From the NCBI GenBank assembly GCA_029948255.1, contig JALIZF010001781.1, positions 682,001 to 746,000 of the forward strand: 64,000 nt of DNA, read 5' to 3'. The notes under the pieces are model-generated. The model had not been told where the DNA came from. It was given only the letters and a program-made list of their open reading frames with translations, and searched no databases. The translations under genes were made by a program, and so were the position numbers. How positions within the stretch are numbered: the first letter of the stretch is position 1; each line of letters begins with the position of its first letter. This DNA is from Telmatactis stephensoni. Taxonomy: Eukaryota > Cnidaria > Anthozoa > Actiniaria > Isophelliidae. Positions 42,913 through 54,605 of the stretch are shown piece by piece.

Positions 42913-43857
42913 CGTTATCAGGATATGAGGTCGTTAGTGCTGAGTGAAGGTATCGTTTGATTAAATTCTACCTGCGTAATTTGCTCACACACTTGGTGGG
43001 CTTCTCAGGATCACGAGAAATCCAATTTTCAACGTCAATTTTCAGACTGATTACATCAGTCATGTGTACTGCTTTGTGATAGCTCGTTGATTTTGGAGTC
43101 GTTTCTTATTTGAGACTATTGTTTTTCATGTCCCCTCCAAGAAAAAGAAATTAAACATGCATAGCAGTAACAGGGGCAAATTTAGGGTGGGGCAAAGGAG
43201 GCGCACCCCCCTTTAGAAAATTCTAATGGCTTGTTGGCAGAAAAAGTCTAATTTTTACATAAAAAGCCCCGTCCTTTCAAAATGCAGATCAATTTTTAAA
43301 TGATGGCTTTTTATTTCTGGGAACAACTCGAATGGTTTGGGATTCTAATTGGGCCTGTACCTTGAAGCCAGGAAGATTCACTCTTAATTCTTTGTGGTCT
43401 GAGATTTTTTTGTTTGTTATTTAATCCTGTGGTGATGACGCAGCTGCGCGAAAATTCTCAGGAAATCAGTTTTTCATGAACTACATTGAAAAAAATTCAA
43501 ACAGAGGATTACTTAGCTTCTGTTGTAAAAAAACATAAACTCATGTGCACTTTATCTTTTCAGTTCTCAGATCAACCAAATAACAGTCATTGTGAAAGTA
43601 CTTTTCTGTAGGAGGTTTGCTGAGCGACTCGCGCTTCGCAATCGTACTTAAGATCGACCGAGAATAGACCTTATTCGCTTGTCTCAATGTTTTCCTCATA
43701 CAATCCACTTGGAAGATACATTGTCTTTGTTAAAACCTTTAATTATACACAAAATAATTTTCACCTCGAACAAACAATATTATTCCCCTATAGGATTGTA
43801 TTGGGGAAACATTGTGGCAAGCGAATAAGGTCTATTGTGAATATCCCAAGTCCGTTA
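42913..43857. other. No gene recognised
   Basis: AT-rich sequence. The stretch around 43560-43650 (TTCTCAGATCAACCAAATAA; GAGCGACTCGCGCTTCGCA) resembles FP intron 2 at 6775-6840 in the same orientation, so a dispersed repeat is present. Confidence 0.45.
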
Positions 43858-44085
43858 ATTAAGGTGGCTCGACTGGGTTTTGTTTGAGGCGCACCTCCGC
43901 GGCTGTTTGATCGCAAACTGCGTCGCGGCCAATAACCTTATTTCAAACAAAACTTTCACAGCAAGTCTAGGGATAGTTTCAAGTTTCTTTTGACGCTTAA
44001 ATCATTATGGTCGGAGCTACCAGTAATTCATAGTGACGGCATTGCTGTTTTCACAAACATAAAATTTTTAGACAAAAAATTAAAA
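43858..44085 (+). repeat. Repeat shared with FP intron 2
   Basis: AAGGTGGCTCGACTGGGTTT down to GTTTTCACAAACATAAAATT is an inverted match to 34318-34520 in copy 2 and partly to 7080-7130 in copy 1. It begins after TTAATTAA, so it may be another TTAA-type MITE rather than a displaced FP piece. Confidence 0.6.
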
Positions 44086-44094
44086 GTTTTGTAC

Positions 44095-44290
44095 AAAAGC
44101 AAGAGACCATGATACTAAGAGAGCGAAACTCAGTATTAATGTCTGTGCGATGTTCATGGCAACTAAGGCTATTTTTAGTAACTTCGCCATCGCGCGCGCA
44201 AGCTAGGCTCTCAATCAATAGAATCAAAAATAAAGCCGAAAGCAAACGGTCCCGTCCACGCGCACGTCAAAAATCAAATGCTATTGTTGG
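44095..44290 (+). mobile_element. MITE family R1, copy 2
   Basis: ACTAAGAGAGCGAAACTCAG, GGCTATTTTTAGTAAC, CTCTCAATCAATAGAATC and the inverse of GGGACCGTTTGCTTTCGG. See 3750-3945 and 59645-60155. Confidence 0.65.
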
Positions 44291-44942
44291 AGAGATTTGC
44301 GAAGTTAGACTTTCATTTCTTCCTCCGCCCAAAAACCGCAGACCGCCAGCAACGCAGGCTACTAAAACCCACGCCGATATGATCTAGATCTCCTGATTCT
44401 GTACGTCCAACAGTGAAGCGTCTACTAGATCAAAGAACTGAGCTAGTCAGTCGATACACAGTCAACGAGATCGTCTCCACGTTATGGAAGAATTTCTCCT
44501 AACTAAGGAATTCCCTAAAAGGGAAATTGTAAAGTACCTTTCGATGCGCGGTTGTTTTTCATGAGATCAGAGCTCCTGCAGTCTGAGAGAAATGTCCAGC
44601 AAAGTTAAAAGTAACTCTTTTTGATGGTAACATTTCAAAGCTGTCGCGTTGTGGTTGGCTCTATGATTCTGTGATTGAAAAGAGAATATTGCAATGGACT
44701 CTAATTTTCTTTGACAATAAACGTCTGTACAGAAAAATTATACCTCCAGCGATTGTTACTATGGGTTATAAGTCAGCAAGATCTGCGTAATGTTAGAAAA
44801 CTGTCATCTTTTTAGTTATCTTCTATCTAAGAGGCCTCATTGGTTTGCTTTTTCTGGATTTTCAATCTCAATGTCGAGGGCCAAAAATTTAGCAAATGTT
44901 TACTTTCTAAGCCGTGATATTTAGAATTGTGTGAGCATATAT
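44291..44942. other. No gene recognised
   Basis: Mixed sequence without supported exons or repeats. Confidence 0.45.
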
Positions 44943-45590
44943 ACAGTCGAGCCCCCACTTACGACCACCTCTCTTGTGCGACCAGTTTTCAAAATACCAA
45001 ATGTTTCCCATCCAACTCATTATAATTGGTACCTCCCGTAATCGACCACCTCTCGTAATCGACCACCTCTCGTAATCGACCACCTCTCGTAATCGACCAC
45101 TTCTCTTGTGCGACCAGTTTTCAAAATACCAAAAGTTTCCCATACAAAGCACTATAATTGGTACCTCCCGTAATCGACCACCTCTCGTAATCGACCACCT
45201 CTCGTAATCGACCACCTCTTGTAATTGACCACCTCTCGTAATCGACCACCTCTCGTAATCGACCACCTCTCTTGTGCGACCAGTTTTCAAAATACCAAAA
45301 GTTTGCCATACAAATCACTATAATAGACCTTTTCAGCTTCGTATGCAAATTGCCCATTTCAGACCACGTGACTTTCCCTTGAGAATTGTTCTTTTATGAT
45401 GAACATGATAAAATATTAACACATGAAAGAATTAAATCCCAAGAGTAACATCACATGGTCTAGTGGTCGGCTTACGGGAGGTTAAAAAACAAAGACAAAC
45501 TATCGACCACCTCTCGTAAGCGACCGTGACCACTTTAAGAGCCGATAGTTTGTCTTTGTTTTTTAACCTCCCGTAAGCCGACCACTTCAT
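44943..45590. mobile_element. Tandem-repeat element with 17-bp units and a terminal palindrome
   Basis: It begins ACAGTCGAGCCCCCACTTAC, a start common in Tc1/mariner-type MITEs. Blocks of TAATCGACCACCTCTCG (17 bp) occur about four, then about seven times. A longer spacer (CTTGTGCGACCAGTTTTCAA to GGTACCTCCCG) alternates with them, giving a higher-order repeat. At the right, 45465-45588 is a palindrome with 42-bp arms (TGGTCGGCTTACGGGAGGTT). The long frames on the minus strand are a product of the repeat. Confidence 0.75.
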
Positions 45591-46379
45591 ACACAATCCT
45601 CTGAATCAGAGTCCGATCATCATGTGAGCTTTATAGTTTGCAGTAAACGCATAAATGCTGTAAAATTGAGACGAGCTAATTATCAATTTTGTTATGCCAC
45701 GCGCGCCCTTAAGAATTTTAATATCAACTCGGCAATTGTTCCAGTTGAAACAACAAATGTTTTAGTAGCAAGAAAGTTAGCTTAATTTAAATATTTGATA
45801 AATCTAAGTTTGTAGTTTGAAATAGTTCAATTGTTAATAATTGTACGGACTGTTTTAAATGGCGGTCAACCATAGTCATTATAATGAAATTTAATTTAGT
45901 TCTTGTTTATGGCACATTTGTAATTGAAGTTCAAGGCTAACTGAATATTAATCATTTAGGGAATTCCCCTTCAGCAACTGTCAATCATTATAACTTAACT
46001 GAACCGTATTCTTAAAAGGGAAATTATTTCACTTTTAAACAAAGAGCTAGTTTAGGTAAATAAGCTGTAAAGTTAATAGTTTTGAAGGTCTAGAAGTTGT
46101 TAAGAGCAAGAGAGCAAGCAATAAAGAAAGAGAGCAAGAAAGTGGCTGAATCACCTTTTTGAACTCAATAAAACAGATTATGTTATGGTAGCGTCTAGGA
46201 CAAATTCACACAAGCTCTTTCCCAAATCCTTCCTTTTTTGAGAAATTAGCATATTTTGGCAGGAACTTGACCTTGAAATTGAACCTGTCTATATTTGACT
46301 GCAATTGAAGTTCTTGAAAGGGTCTCATGAAAGTTGCCCCCATTTTGCTCAGGCCTCGCCACGCCCCTAACTGGTGCAC
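45591..46379. other. No gene recognised
   Basis: AT-rich; AATAAAGAAAGAGAGCAAG (about 46119) and CAATAAAACAG (about 46166) look like polyadenylation regions but on the strand opposite to the gag remnant. Confidence 0.4.
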
Positions 46380-47536
46380 TGCTACAATCTGCTAACATAC
46401 CTTCTTTCAATTTTGCAAAAATTTCTGCTCAAAGGTAGCCGGTTGGTTCTCGCAATGCAACATATTCTTTTATGTCTTTGCGCAGGCCTTTTACAAAATG
46501 GTGAAGTCATTCTGAAGGCGGCAAGTTAAGCCTATTGCATTTCTTACGAATACCATTAGAGTAACTACTTAGCTGTTCTCCTTCTTTTTGCTTTCTTTCA
46601 TTTGAAAAACCACAAATACTAGCAGCTATACTTTAAGATATAATGGAAGCGCTTTGACTTGCTTTTCTTTTGTTCATCCACACGTTTCAGCAGCGCGAGT
46701 GTAATTGTTAATGAAACTGCGAACATCTTCATTCTCATCTTCTTTAAACGTAGGAAAACTAGAGACTCCCCTAAATCTTAATGACTCTTAACAAGCGGTG
46801 TGTAAGGCGGCCATTCTCCGTCCGTTATCTTCATGCTCAAGCCTAGTTTTCTAATTGCCTTTCTAGCGATTCTTCCATAATGCGCACTGAATCTCTAGGA
46901 GAAAGATCTGATTCTGACTGTTCTTGATGCTGAGAAATTTCTTTTTCAGCACTCAACTGTGGGCGTTGCTTGTGTACTACATACGTTGTGCCACTAAAAT
47001 CTGATAAATTCTCTTCTTCTTGTTGAATAACAACGTCGTCATAAAATGGATTTATCGCAATACGTTCGAGACTATTATCCTCTTCAGGTTCTTTTACATC
47101 TAACCAGTCTTCAGGCGGAGGGGGCAATTCTTCAAGCGGTGTTGTAAGATTTTCAGATAAAGGAGGTTCCAAAGGTCGGCTAATTGCTGTTCGTAAATTA
47201 CTTGCTGCAAAGGCGACATTTTCTGTGCTAATTTTTAAGTTTGTAAGCGATGCGCGCTGTCTTATCCTAGGTGGAACATTATCAGGGGAAACTATTGCGT
47301 TCTGCGTTGAACTGGCGTCACTGTCTTCAGAAATTCGACTGTGAAAACGAATAACATTTTTGCACTGGAGTACTTTTGGCGTTGGGTGAAATACGAAGAA
47401 ACTGTCGCGCAGATTGTGAGAATTTCTTAACAGGGGTACGCCTATTTGCCTCGTCGCGCGCCACATTCACAAACCTCTTCCTCTGTTGCAAGATTGCGAC
47501 GGCCTTCGCCGCTCGAGCTTTACTTAGCGTCGTCAA
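46380..47536 (-). pseudogene. Gag remnant of a Ty3/Gypsy-like retroelement
   Basis: The minus strand starts at 47536 (MTTLSKARAAKAVAILQQRK), shifts frame near 47340, and continues open to 46843 as a Pro/Glu-rich acidic region (LEELPPPPEDWLDVKEPEED). Further on, a capsid-like piece is readable at about 46630-46390 (FVKGLRKDIKEYVALREPTG, then FAKLKEGM), the wording of retrotransposon Gag capsid domains. Stops and frameshifts are present. No pol or LTR pair was found nearby. Confidence 0.6.
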
Positions 47537-47742
47537 CAGCTTGAAAAAGTTATCGAACTTAACAAGTAACGAAAATGTATAGCAAATTAAAACTCGAATA
47601 ACCGCAAAACTTTACGTTATGCTTTCAGAGCTTAACTATGGCGCCGTGGAGACGACCAAAACAAAAGCGCAAAAACCACAAGTTAACCGCAACTTGTCCC
47701 TTCTGCAGACACCCAGTCGAGCCAATCAATCGTATCTTTTAA

Positions 47743-48503
47743 GGTGATTCCTGTGTAATAGATCCTACCGATAGAAATCGCTTAAAATTTGATATTTTGT
47801 AGGTTTTGAGTTACTTATCTCGTAACTAACAAAAAAAGAGGGGGTCACGGTACTTGTTTAGGAAATACTTGGCTTGATAGACCAGGGTATTTTAGCGATT
47901 TCGCGCGAACGTTCGATGTTTTCCAGCTAATTCGTTCATATGTCTATCTGGTCTCAGAAAAAGACTCCAAAACTCAGAGTTAGCAGTATTTTAGTAGAAA
48001 CAGGTAAAATAGTAAAATATCTCGCAAGAAAGCTTATTTTAACTCCGATAACGCATTTCATTGGAACATTTTTTGCATCATTTAGAGAGCAACATATCCC
48101 CGAAATGTTCGATTTTTGGCATTCTAGGGCTCAAATATACACAAAAAAGCGTCCAATTTTCCATGTTCCTATCGATAGATTTTCTTAATTTTCAAATATG
48201 TTGTGTAAATCATTGAGTGAATGCAAGTTTTGAAATAAGAAATGGGGGTTACGGTGCTCGTTTGCGAGATATTTTGTAAAACATCATCATAATAGAGCTA
48301 AAAACGGCACTTTTTCGAGAAGGGAATGGGGCGAGTTTCGCAAAACTTGCTTTTTATCGCACCAAAGATTAGAAAAATTTCCAAAATCGAGTTTTGTATC
48401 CTTTTCGATTATACCTTGAAAGAAAATGCTCGTAAAGACGCGATTTATGCTTTTTGGACCATGCGCAGTAGGCGTGCGCGGTGCAAAACAGAGGCCAATT
48501 ACC
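47743..48503. mobile_element. TTAA-duplicating element, second copy
   Basis: Left end GGTGATTCC after TTAA (47739-47742), right end AATTACC before TTAA (48504-48507). Internal phrases GGGGGTTACGGTGCTCGTTT and GCGCAGTAGGCGTGCGC link it to 33225-34063. 761 bp, no domain recognised. Confidence 0.75.
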
Positions 48504-48851
48504 TTAACACTGTATTTAATTGCTATTTAACTTATCGTTAACGGCGCCATGTTGTAAAACGTCTAGTGGTTTTGAAGTGCATTTATAGCGGATTTGCAGT
48601 TTCAAACTATTTTTTGTTGCGGATTTGCGGATTTTGGCAACCCCCCATGTCCATGTCTCTATTGACTGAGTGGAAGGCCGGACGGGAAAATATGACCCTC
48701 TTTGCGGGCGTTCGTGACCTACATGTAGCTACTGAAAAGGTACATGTATCCCTGTGGTTTGCCACAAGGATAGTATGTATTTAGCTCTTGTTTTCATGAT
48801 TGTTTAATTTTCATTGGATCATTTCTTCAAATCTGCGATTCTGATTCCCGC
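48504..48851. other. No gene recognised
   Basis: A 72-codon frame at 48566-48784 shows no known domain. Confidence 0.45.
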
Positions 48852-49168
48852 GGGGGGAGGGGGGGGGGACTCCATTGTAATCGGAAATTTTAAAAAATAC
48901 CCCTAAAAGATACCGGAAGTCTTTTTTAAAAGAAGGGAACTTAGGCCGCGGACGATTTTTTACCCCTAAGAGATACCAGCGATAACAAGCTAATAAACAT
49001 CATTATGAACATAAAATTGAACAGTCGATACACTTTTGTTGGGCAAATTCCTTCCATTTGAGAAGAAGATAATAAGCAATGGGCTCTTTTGATACCCTAA
49101 AAGATACCAGGAAATGCTGAAACTCTAAACTTCAATTTTAACACCCTAAAAGATACCAATGGAGTTCC
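48852..49168. mobile_element. MITE with four TACCCCTAAAAGATACC motifs
   Basis: G-rich left end GGGGGGGACTCCATTG and right end CAATGGAGTTCCCCCC are inverted. Four copies of the CCCTAAAAGATACC motif lie inside at about 48899, 48963, 49094 and 49143. Confidence 0.65.
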
Positions 49169-50387
49169 CCCCGGGTTCTGACCATGGTGGATGAATCTGC
49201 AAATCCGTCCTTGAAAATATCATTATCCGAGAATCCGCACGTAAAAGAAGGCTCAATCCGCCGATCTGCAAACCTCCTTGCCCTCCTCTCAATAGTGCAT
49301 ACTATATGAGTCGCGAGCCACTGAAGTACATAAATATGTTCTCCAACAAGGTTTATTGCAAAGTTGACAACAGAACTAGCTTACAAGACGACTGGATAAC
49401 AACTAACTAGAGAGACTAGAGAGTTACAAGTGCGCCATCAGTTATAGCACTAAGGTTGACTATTAACGAGAAATGACATAAAACGAATTGATATTAACGA
49501 ATGGTAATTGTTGGAGGTGTAGCACTTAATAATATTGCAAAATATAGCCTAATAATAATAAGCTAACTAAAGTAAGTTGAACGATTGCCGGTTCTATAAT
49601 GGGAACCTTATTCGTGACATGCCGATTCAAGTATAATCGTAGATTACACTAGCTAAGCGGATCAAAACATAAGGGTCAAATATAAAGTATTATAATTATT
49701 CCTGGAAGGTAATTTCCTTGCGTAACGGATTTGCCTAGACAAATCTAGACAAATCTGGTAAATATTTATTACATAAGGAATTCCACCTGATCAACATGTG
49801 ACTAGAAGTCATGGCTTACGTGTGACCTACATGGGCCAAGTACTTGTCAACAAGATCGTAACTGATTCTATACTTAGAACTAATGAGATTAAAACACTTA
49901 ATAAGATTGTTGCTACAATAGGTAACAATCAAGGTGTAACGATTCGATCGGTTGTCGGACAACATGATTACCAAGAGTGTAACAGCGACCGCGGAGCACC
50001 TTACACGGTGGGGGACTAGCTAGCATTTGAAATAAAGTAGACTACCCAGTCAAAAAAGTTTTCAAACAGAACGTTTGACTAGGTAGCGTAGAAATTGGAG
50101 GAGGGGCAAATTGGTCGGACTCGCTGTGGTGCGGGTTCCACTAGTCCCGGCTCGGGCGCTGGATCATATGTGAATTGAGTTTGTTTGATGTGTTGTTCTC
50201 TACCATGCCACGAGGGTTTTTCTCCTTCAGCAAAAATCAACATTTGAGTTGAGCGTTGTACAATGTTGTATGTATAAAAAGAGAGACAGCAGGTCCGACA
50301 TAGCGGAAAAAAACAGCTACGGGCGGCTGTTTTCGTAGTTTTTCAGTCATAAATTGATAATTAATGAAGCACGAAAAGGAGTAACTG
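49169..50387. other. Possible LTR 3' end and unassigned sequence
   Basis: GGTTTATTGCAAAG (about 49350, AATAAA on the minus strand) with TATGAGTCGCGAGCCACTGA looks like the end of an LTR read on the minus strand, without a partner in the window. The rest shows no gene; the 73-codon frame at 49798-50019 is not recognised. Confidence 0.35.
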
Positions 50388-51167
50388 TGTTATGTAGGCC
50401 GTTTCTAGCACCGATTGTTATGAGGGTGAACTCAGTCAAATAATTCCACCAAGGTAGAGCGTACTCGGAATCTTTATTCGTCGTCACAAATAGTAGTAGT
50501 TTACAGTTTTGGAGTCAAACTGCGAGGGGTAGAATGTGTAATGAACGAACTAAGCTAGAAGCTAGCCTTATTTATACAAGTTCATTAGCATAACCCATTC
50601 AACTGGTTGTAGTGAGTTCTACTGAAGACTCATTAAATATTCACGATTCTGACCTGATCAAGGGCTATTGACTTAGTAGCCTTAATCCTATAATAACTCT
50701 TTGTAAAAGGATTAATTTAACAAAAGCGTCGATGACAATCGCTTGTATATTCAAGTCAAAACAAACTGAGATATAAAAACTAAAGTCTTATTCAAGAACA
50801 AGTATACTTTTCTAGACTCAAAGTCCGTTGGTAAACAAAACTAGTGGATGACGCTATCTTAGATTTACAGGCAGATATTCATCTTCTGCGCTTGCGTCAA
50901 AACTACATTTAGAACCGGTTTTGCTGACAGGTGCAGTACAAAATCCAACTCTAGTCCTTCGAGTAATTAAACTAAATCTTTCCAGTTCCGATCAACAAGA
51001 TCCAACTACCGGCCTATTGACCTGAGGTGTTTTACAAGGTCAACAGCTTAATTGCTTTTGTTCTTTTAATTAAAAAGTTCTCAAGGACAAGTGGTTGTCA
51101 AGGAAACTAAAGATGAAATTAGTTCTTTTCCTAAGTTAGAAATTTGTACTTTTCTAGCCTCCTGACA
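50388..51167 (-). repeat. LTR (3' LTR in element orientation)
   Basis: Differs from the other LTR at three positions by eye: two next to the AGGCCGTTTC end and one in CATAACCCATTCAACTGG. Confidence 0.93.
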
Positions 51168-52900
51168 ATACTCCCCCATTAAGATTCGAGCTCCTGCGAG
51201 AAGTAATGAAAGGCTGTAAAAAAAAAAATCCTATGTAGTTCTAAATTTTTTCCTAATTCCCTAAATGAATAAATGCGATTAGATACTCTGAAAATTGGAA
51301 ATTGACTAACCAATTTTTCATTTGAATAACGTGATGAGATACTGGTAAAATATGAGGAAATTGTACTCAATTCCTTACTTGAATAAATTTGATTATGTGT
51401 TAAATTTTTTTGTTGAATTTTCTGATGTTTTTGTACTTTTCGTACACTTGTTTTGATCCCATCACCAAAATAGAAGATAAAACCTAAATATACCTTAAAA
51501 CCTAAGTAAAACCCTAAATATTAAAGATTACAATGAAATACCGTAAAAATACCTCTAGAACTTCTTAACGTCTACTAATACGGAAGAAATACCTGAAAAA
51601 TAAGAACGTTAGAGCCATTCTAGAAGTTTACAATAATACATAAGAGACTTTGCTCATAAAATTGACAGTAAACTGTCAAAGTTCCTTTATAACGTTCCGG
51701 TTTCTTTATCTTGTGCCTTAATCTTCATGTATCGTTGAATTCCATGGTACGAGTCTTCATGAGTCGTTGAAATTCAAACTTATCTTCATGAATCGTTGTA
51801 ACTCACGTTGCTGTTTAGGCTTCGAGGCTTGCATGGTAGTAACTTGTGGTGTTGGTAGGCAAGTCTTTGTTCTCCACGATTAGGACAATTTTTCAGTCTG
51901 GACAAATCTCACTTGACGAAGGGTGTGCACATTAACTTGGTCATGAGATGTCCAAAGAGATAAAAACTGTCATGGCTTGTCTTGTAGTACTCAGAATGGA
52001 ACCTAGATGGTTAAGGTAAACTTCGTGGCGAAATAACGTTATTAACATATCTTCCAATACCATAACCAGAAACATCTTGTGAGCGACGAGTTACAGAATC
52101 GGGCAAATCAAAATGTCGCGCCGATAAAAGCATTCTGTGAAAACGTCAGATTTGATTACAATTTCAGAATTAGGGCAAGAATTTGAATTAGATCATTTTT
52201 TGGTTTGAGGTCCATTTAAAATAACGCTGTTTGTTGAGCAATAAAACAATTTAAATTAAAATTGGATCGCTAGTGGTGTATTTGTTCAGTGGTAACGGAA
52301 ACAGTACGTAGATTCACCATTCTGATTTAATTTGTTGCTCAGGTACTATAGCTTTGTTAGTGTTTGCTATGTACACTTGAATTTGCATTTGAAACTCGAG
52401 AGTTTGCATTTGAAACTCTTGCATCTGCCAAATTATCAGAAATCGTCTAAACTAATTTTTAGAAACTCATCTTCGAATCATGAGTCTCTTTCATCTTTTA
52501 ACTTGTTGTGCTAATTGGAATGTTTGTCCTTGGGTCTTCATGCGCCATTTCTATATTCTCAACAATTCGAGCTCAATGTTTTCTGTTGAAGACAAATTTC
52601 GTGATGGCAAAAGAGAAACATCCAATTATAGTTAGTCTAAATTTGCTACCATACAAAACACACAAAAAAAGTAGAGTGAGGTGTGGTGACCAAAAAGTAT
52701 TGTAGACATGAACGCATGGCAATCTTTGTGTTGTTTTACAGACATATACTAAGAGTGATTTTAATAGCTAAAACTGTATTAAACATTTCGACTAATCCAT
52801 TGCAGGCGTAACTGTACGAACTAGTCTGTATTTTCTTACAGTTTAGAAGTCTACAAACTTCCCGAACTAATCAGTTAGAAAGAAATTAAATTTACTGTTT
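51168..52900 (-). other. LTR element, non-coding 3' internal region
   Basis: No domain recognised. Three imperfect copies of CTTCATGAATCGTTGAAATTC-like sequence lie at 51723-51805. Confidence 0.5.
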
Positions 52901-53748
52901 CTATCGCTTAAAATTGCCTTTGGCCATGGACTGCAGCTTCGGCCATTTGCGACAATTTTATCTAATAAAAGCCTCATCTATCGTTGACACAAAGGCTTCC
53001 GACTATCTAGTAAGGTAATCAACGTACATATTACTAGAGTTAGTTACTAGGAAAGGACCTATGTAGTCAACAGCTACTCACTCAAATTCTATTGGAATCG
53101 GTAGAATTGGAGCATCGGGCCATGAACGCGAATTTAGAACATCCCGTGCATGTTTTTACCCAAGCGTCACAATCTCTGTACCTATTTTTTTCCAAATAAT
53201 ATTTCAACTTATATCATAAGTTTCTGTATACCTAGATTTCCTGACTAGGAATTCATGTTTAGAGTGGTGCGGAACCACTAATAACCGAGGCAAATAATCC
53301 TTATTCGAGCGAGCATTTACGGAAGGTATTTAAGCAATAATCCTTCCTCATTAATAAAAACAATAATTTTCTCCTTCAAAAAGAAGCGTTCTAGCTTTTC
53401 TATCACTTTCCGGTAATGTACCATCGTACAAAAATTGCAGTATGTGTCACAAAAACAACGTTTACATCCGCGTAATTTCTTCTAAATAATGCATCGGCAT
53501 TGCTGTTCTTATTCAGTGGATAAGTCAGAATAGGACTTAACAAAAAAAACTTTCTTTGAATAAGCAACAGCTATCCGGCATTTTTCCGTCCAACAAAACT
53601 TTTTGTCTTTCCTCAAGAGCGCATTAAATGGTACAGTAATTTTAGCAAATTTCTTAACAAAACGTCAATAGTAATTTGCTAATCCTAGAAACCTACGAAA
53701 ATGATCTTTAGTAGCCTTAGGGATTAAAAAGTATTCTACTCTGAGTTT
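52900..53748 (-). pseudogene. Pol remnants: RT thumb/connection and integrase
   Basis: Minus strand near 53735-53560 reads YFLIPKATKDHFRRFLGLAN then FAKITVPFNALLRKDKKFCW, the RT thumb and connection. 53300-52930 reads VVPHHSKHEFLVRKSRYTET and, after stops, VAVDYIGPFLVTNSSNMYVD, an integrase core start with the first catalytic Asp. The RT palm is absent and several stops are present. Confidence 0.7.
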
Positions 53749-54576
53749 TTATCTTGATCCTATTATACCGGGGTCAAATACAAACCTTGCACTAGTAGGC
53801 AAGACAGGTTTGGACCTAGGCGACAATTCCACATTTTCCGTAAGCTGTACAGGGTAAACTATGCTCTTATCCGCATCATCAACGCTAAACTCACGTTTCG
53901 TTGATTGAAACACGAAGTCCTTATCGATCTTTGCTCTTACAGGTTTGTGATGCGCCAAGAAATCTTTTCCTAGAAAATCATGGAATCGCGCAACACAAAT
54001 TCTTATCAAATTATAGAGAACTAGTATTACCGAAATTAACTTAGTAATATCAAGAGCTTTAGGAAAACTAGTTCCTTGAGTGACGAAAGCAGTAAGTGAG
54101 CAAAGTGAAAAGTCTAGCGTGTTTAGTTCCAAATTCAAAGAATCCTGAACAGGCTTTGTTTTGCAACTAGCTACCATTGATTGAACAGGTGTTTTCTGGT
54201 CTTCCTTTTGAAATGTAATTGCGTTTACATGGTATTTTGAGTTAATTTCATTTCGGTCGTTCCTAAGTTTATCTATAAACATTGGGGGTACGTTTTGATT
54301 ATATCTTAATGAACGACTAGTAGAAGTGTGAACAGGTTGGCAACCAGTGACTTTAGGTGTAGATTTTTCATTAAAAACTTTAGAATTTCGACTTCTCTGA
54401 GCCCCTTTCGTAAACTTAACGAAGGGTCCTGTAGCCTTTGAGCTTTTGCGAACGGCCCCCTTCGGAAACTTCAAAACAAGCAATTCTGGCTTGCCCTTTT
54501 GTTTCTTAACTAATTGAATTTGTTTTGAATTATCTACAACCGAAGTCATTGAAACCTTGTCTATATTACGACTCAA
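53749..54576 (-). pseudogene. Pol N-terminus with degraded protease
   Basis: 275 codons open. Lys/Ser-rich start, then a stretch resembling a retropepsin end (ICVARFHDFLGKDFLAHHKP). The expected Asp-Ser/Thr-Gly active site is not seen. The frame ends at a junction that skips directly to the RT thumb. Confidence 0.55.
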
Positions 54577-54605
54577 AACCTGAGATGGTCCTGAAACTGA
54601 TTTCT

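Noticed and set aside
44907..45357. Repeat protein frames (REVVDYERWSITRGG)
   Set aside because: Translation of the 17-bp tandem units and their spacer; no independent coding signal.
51470..51540. Telomere-like CCTAAA repeats
   Set aside because: Irregular AAACCTAAATA words inside the LTR element, not a TTAGGG array.
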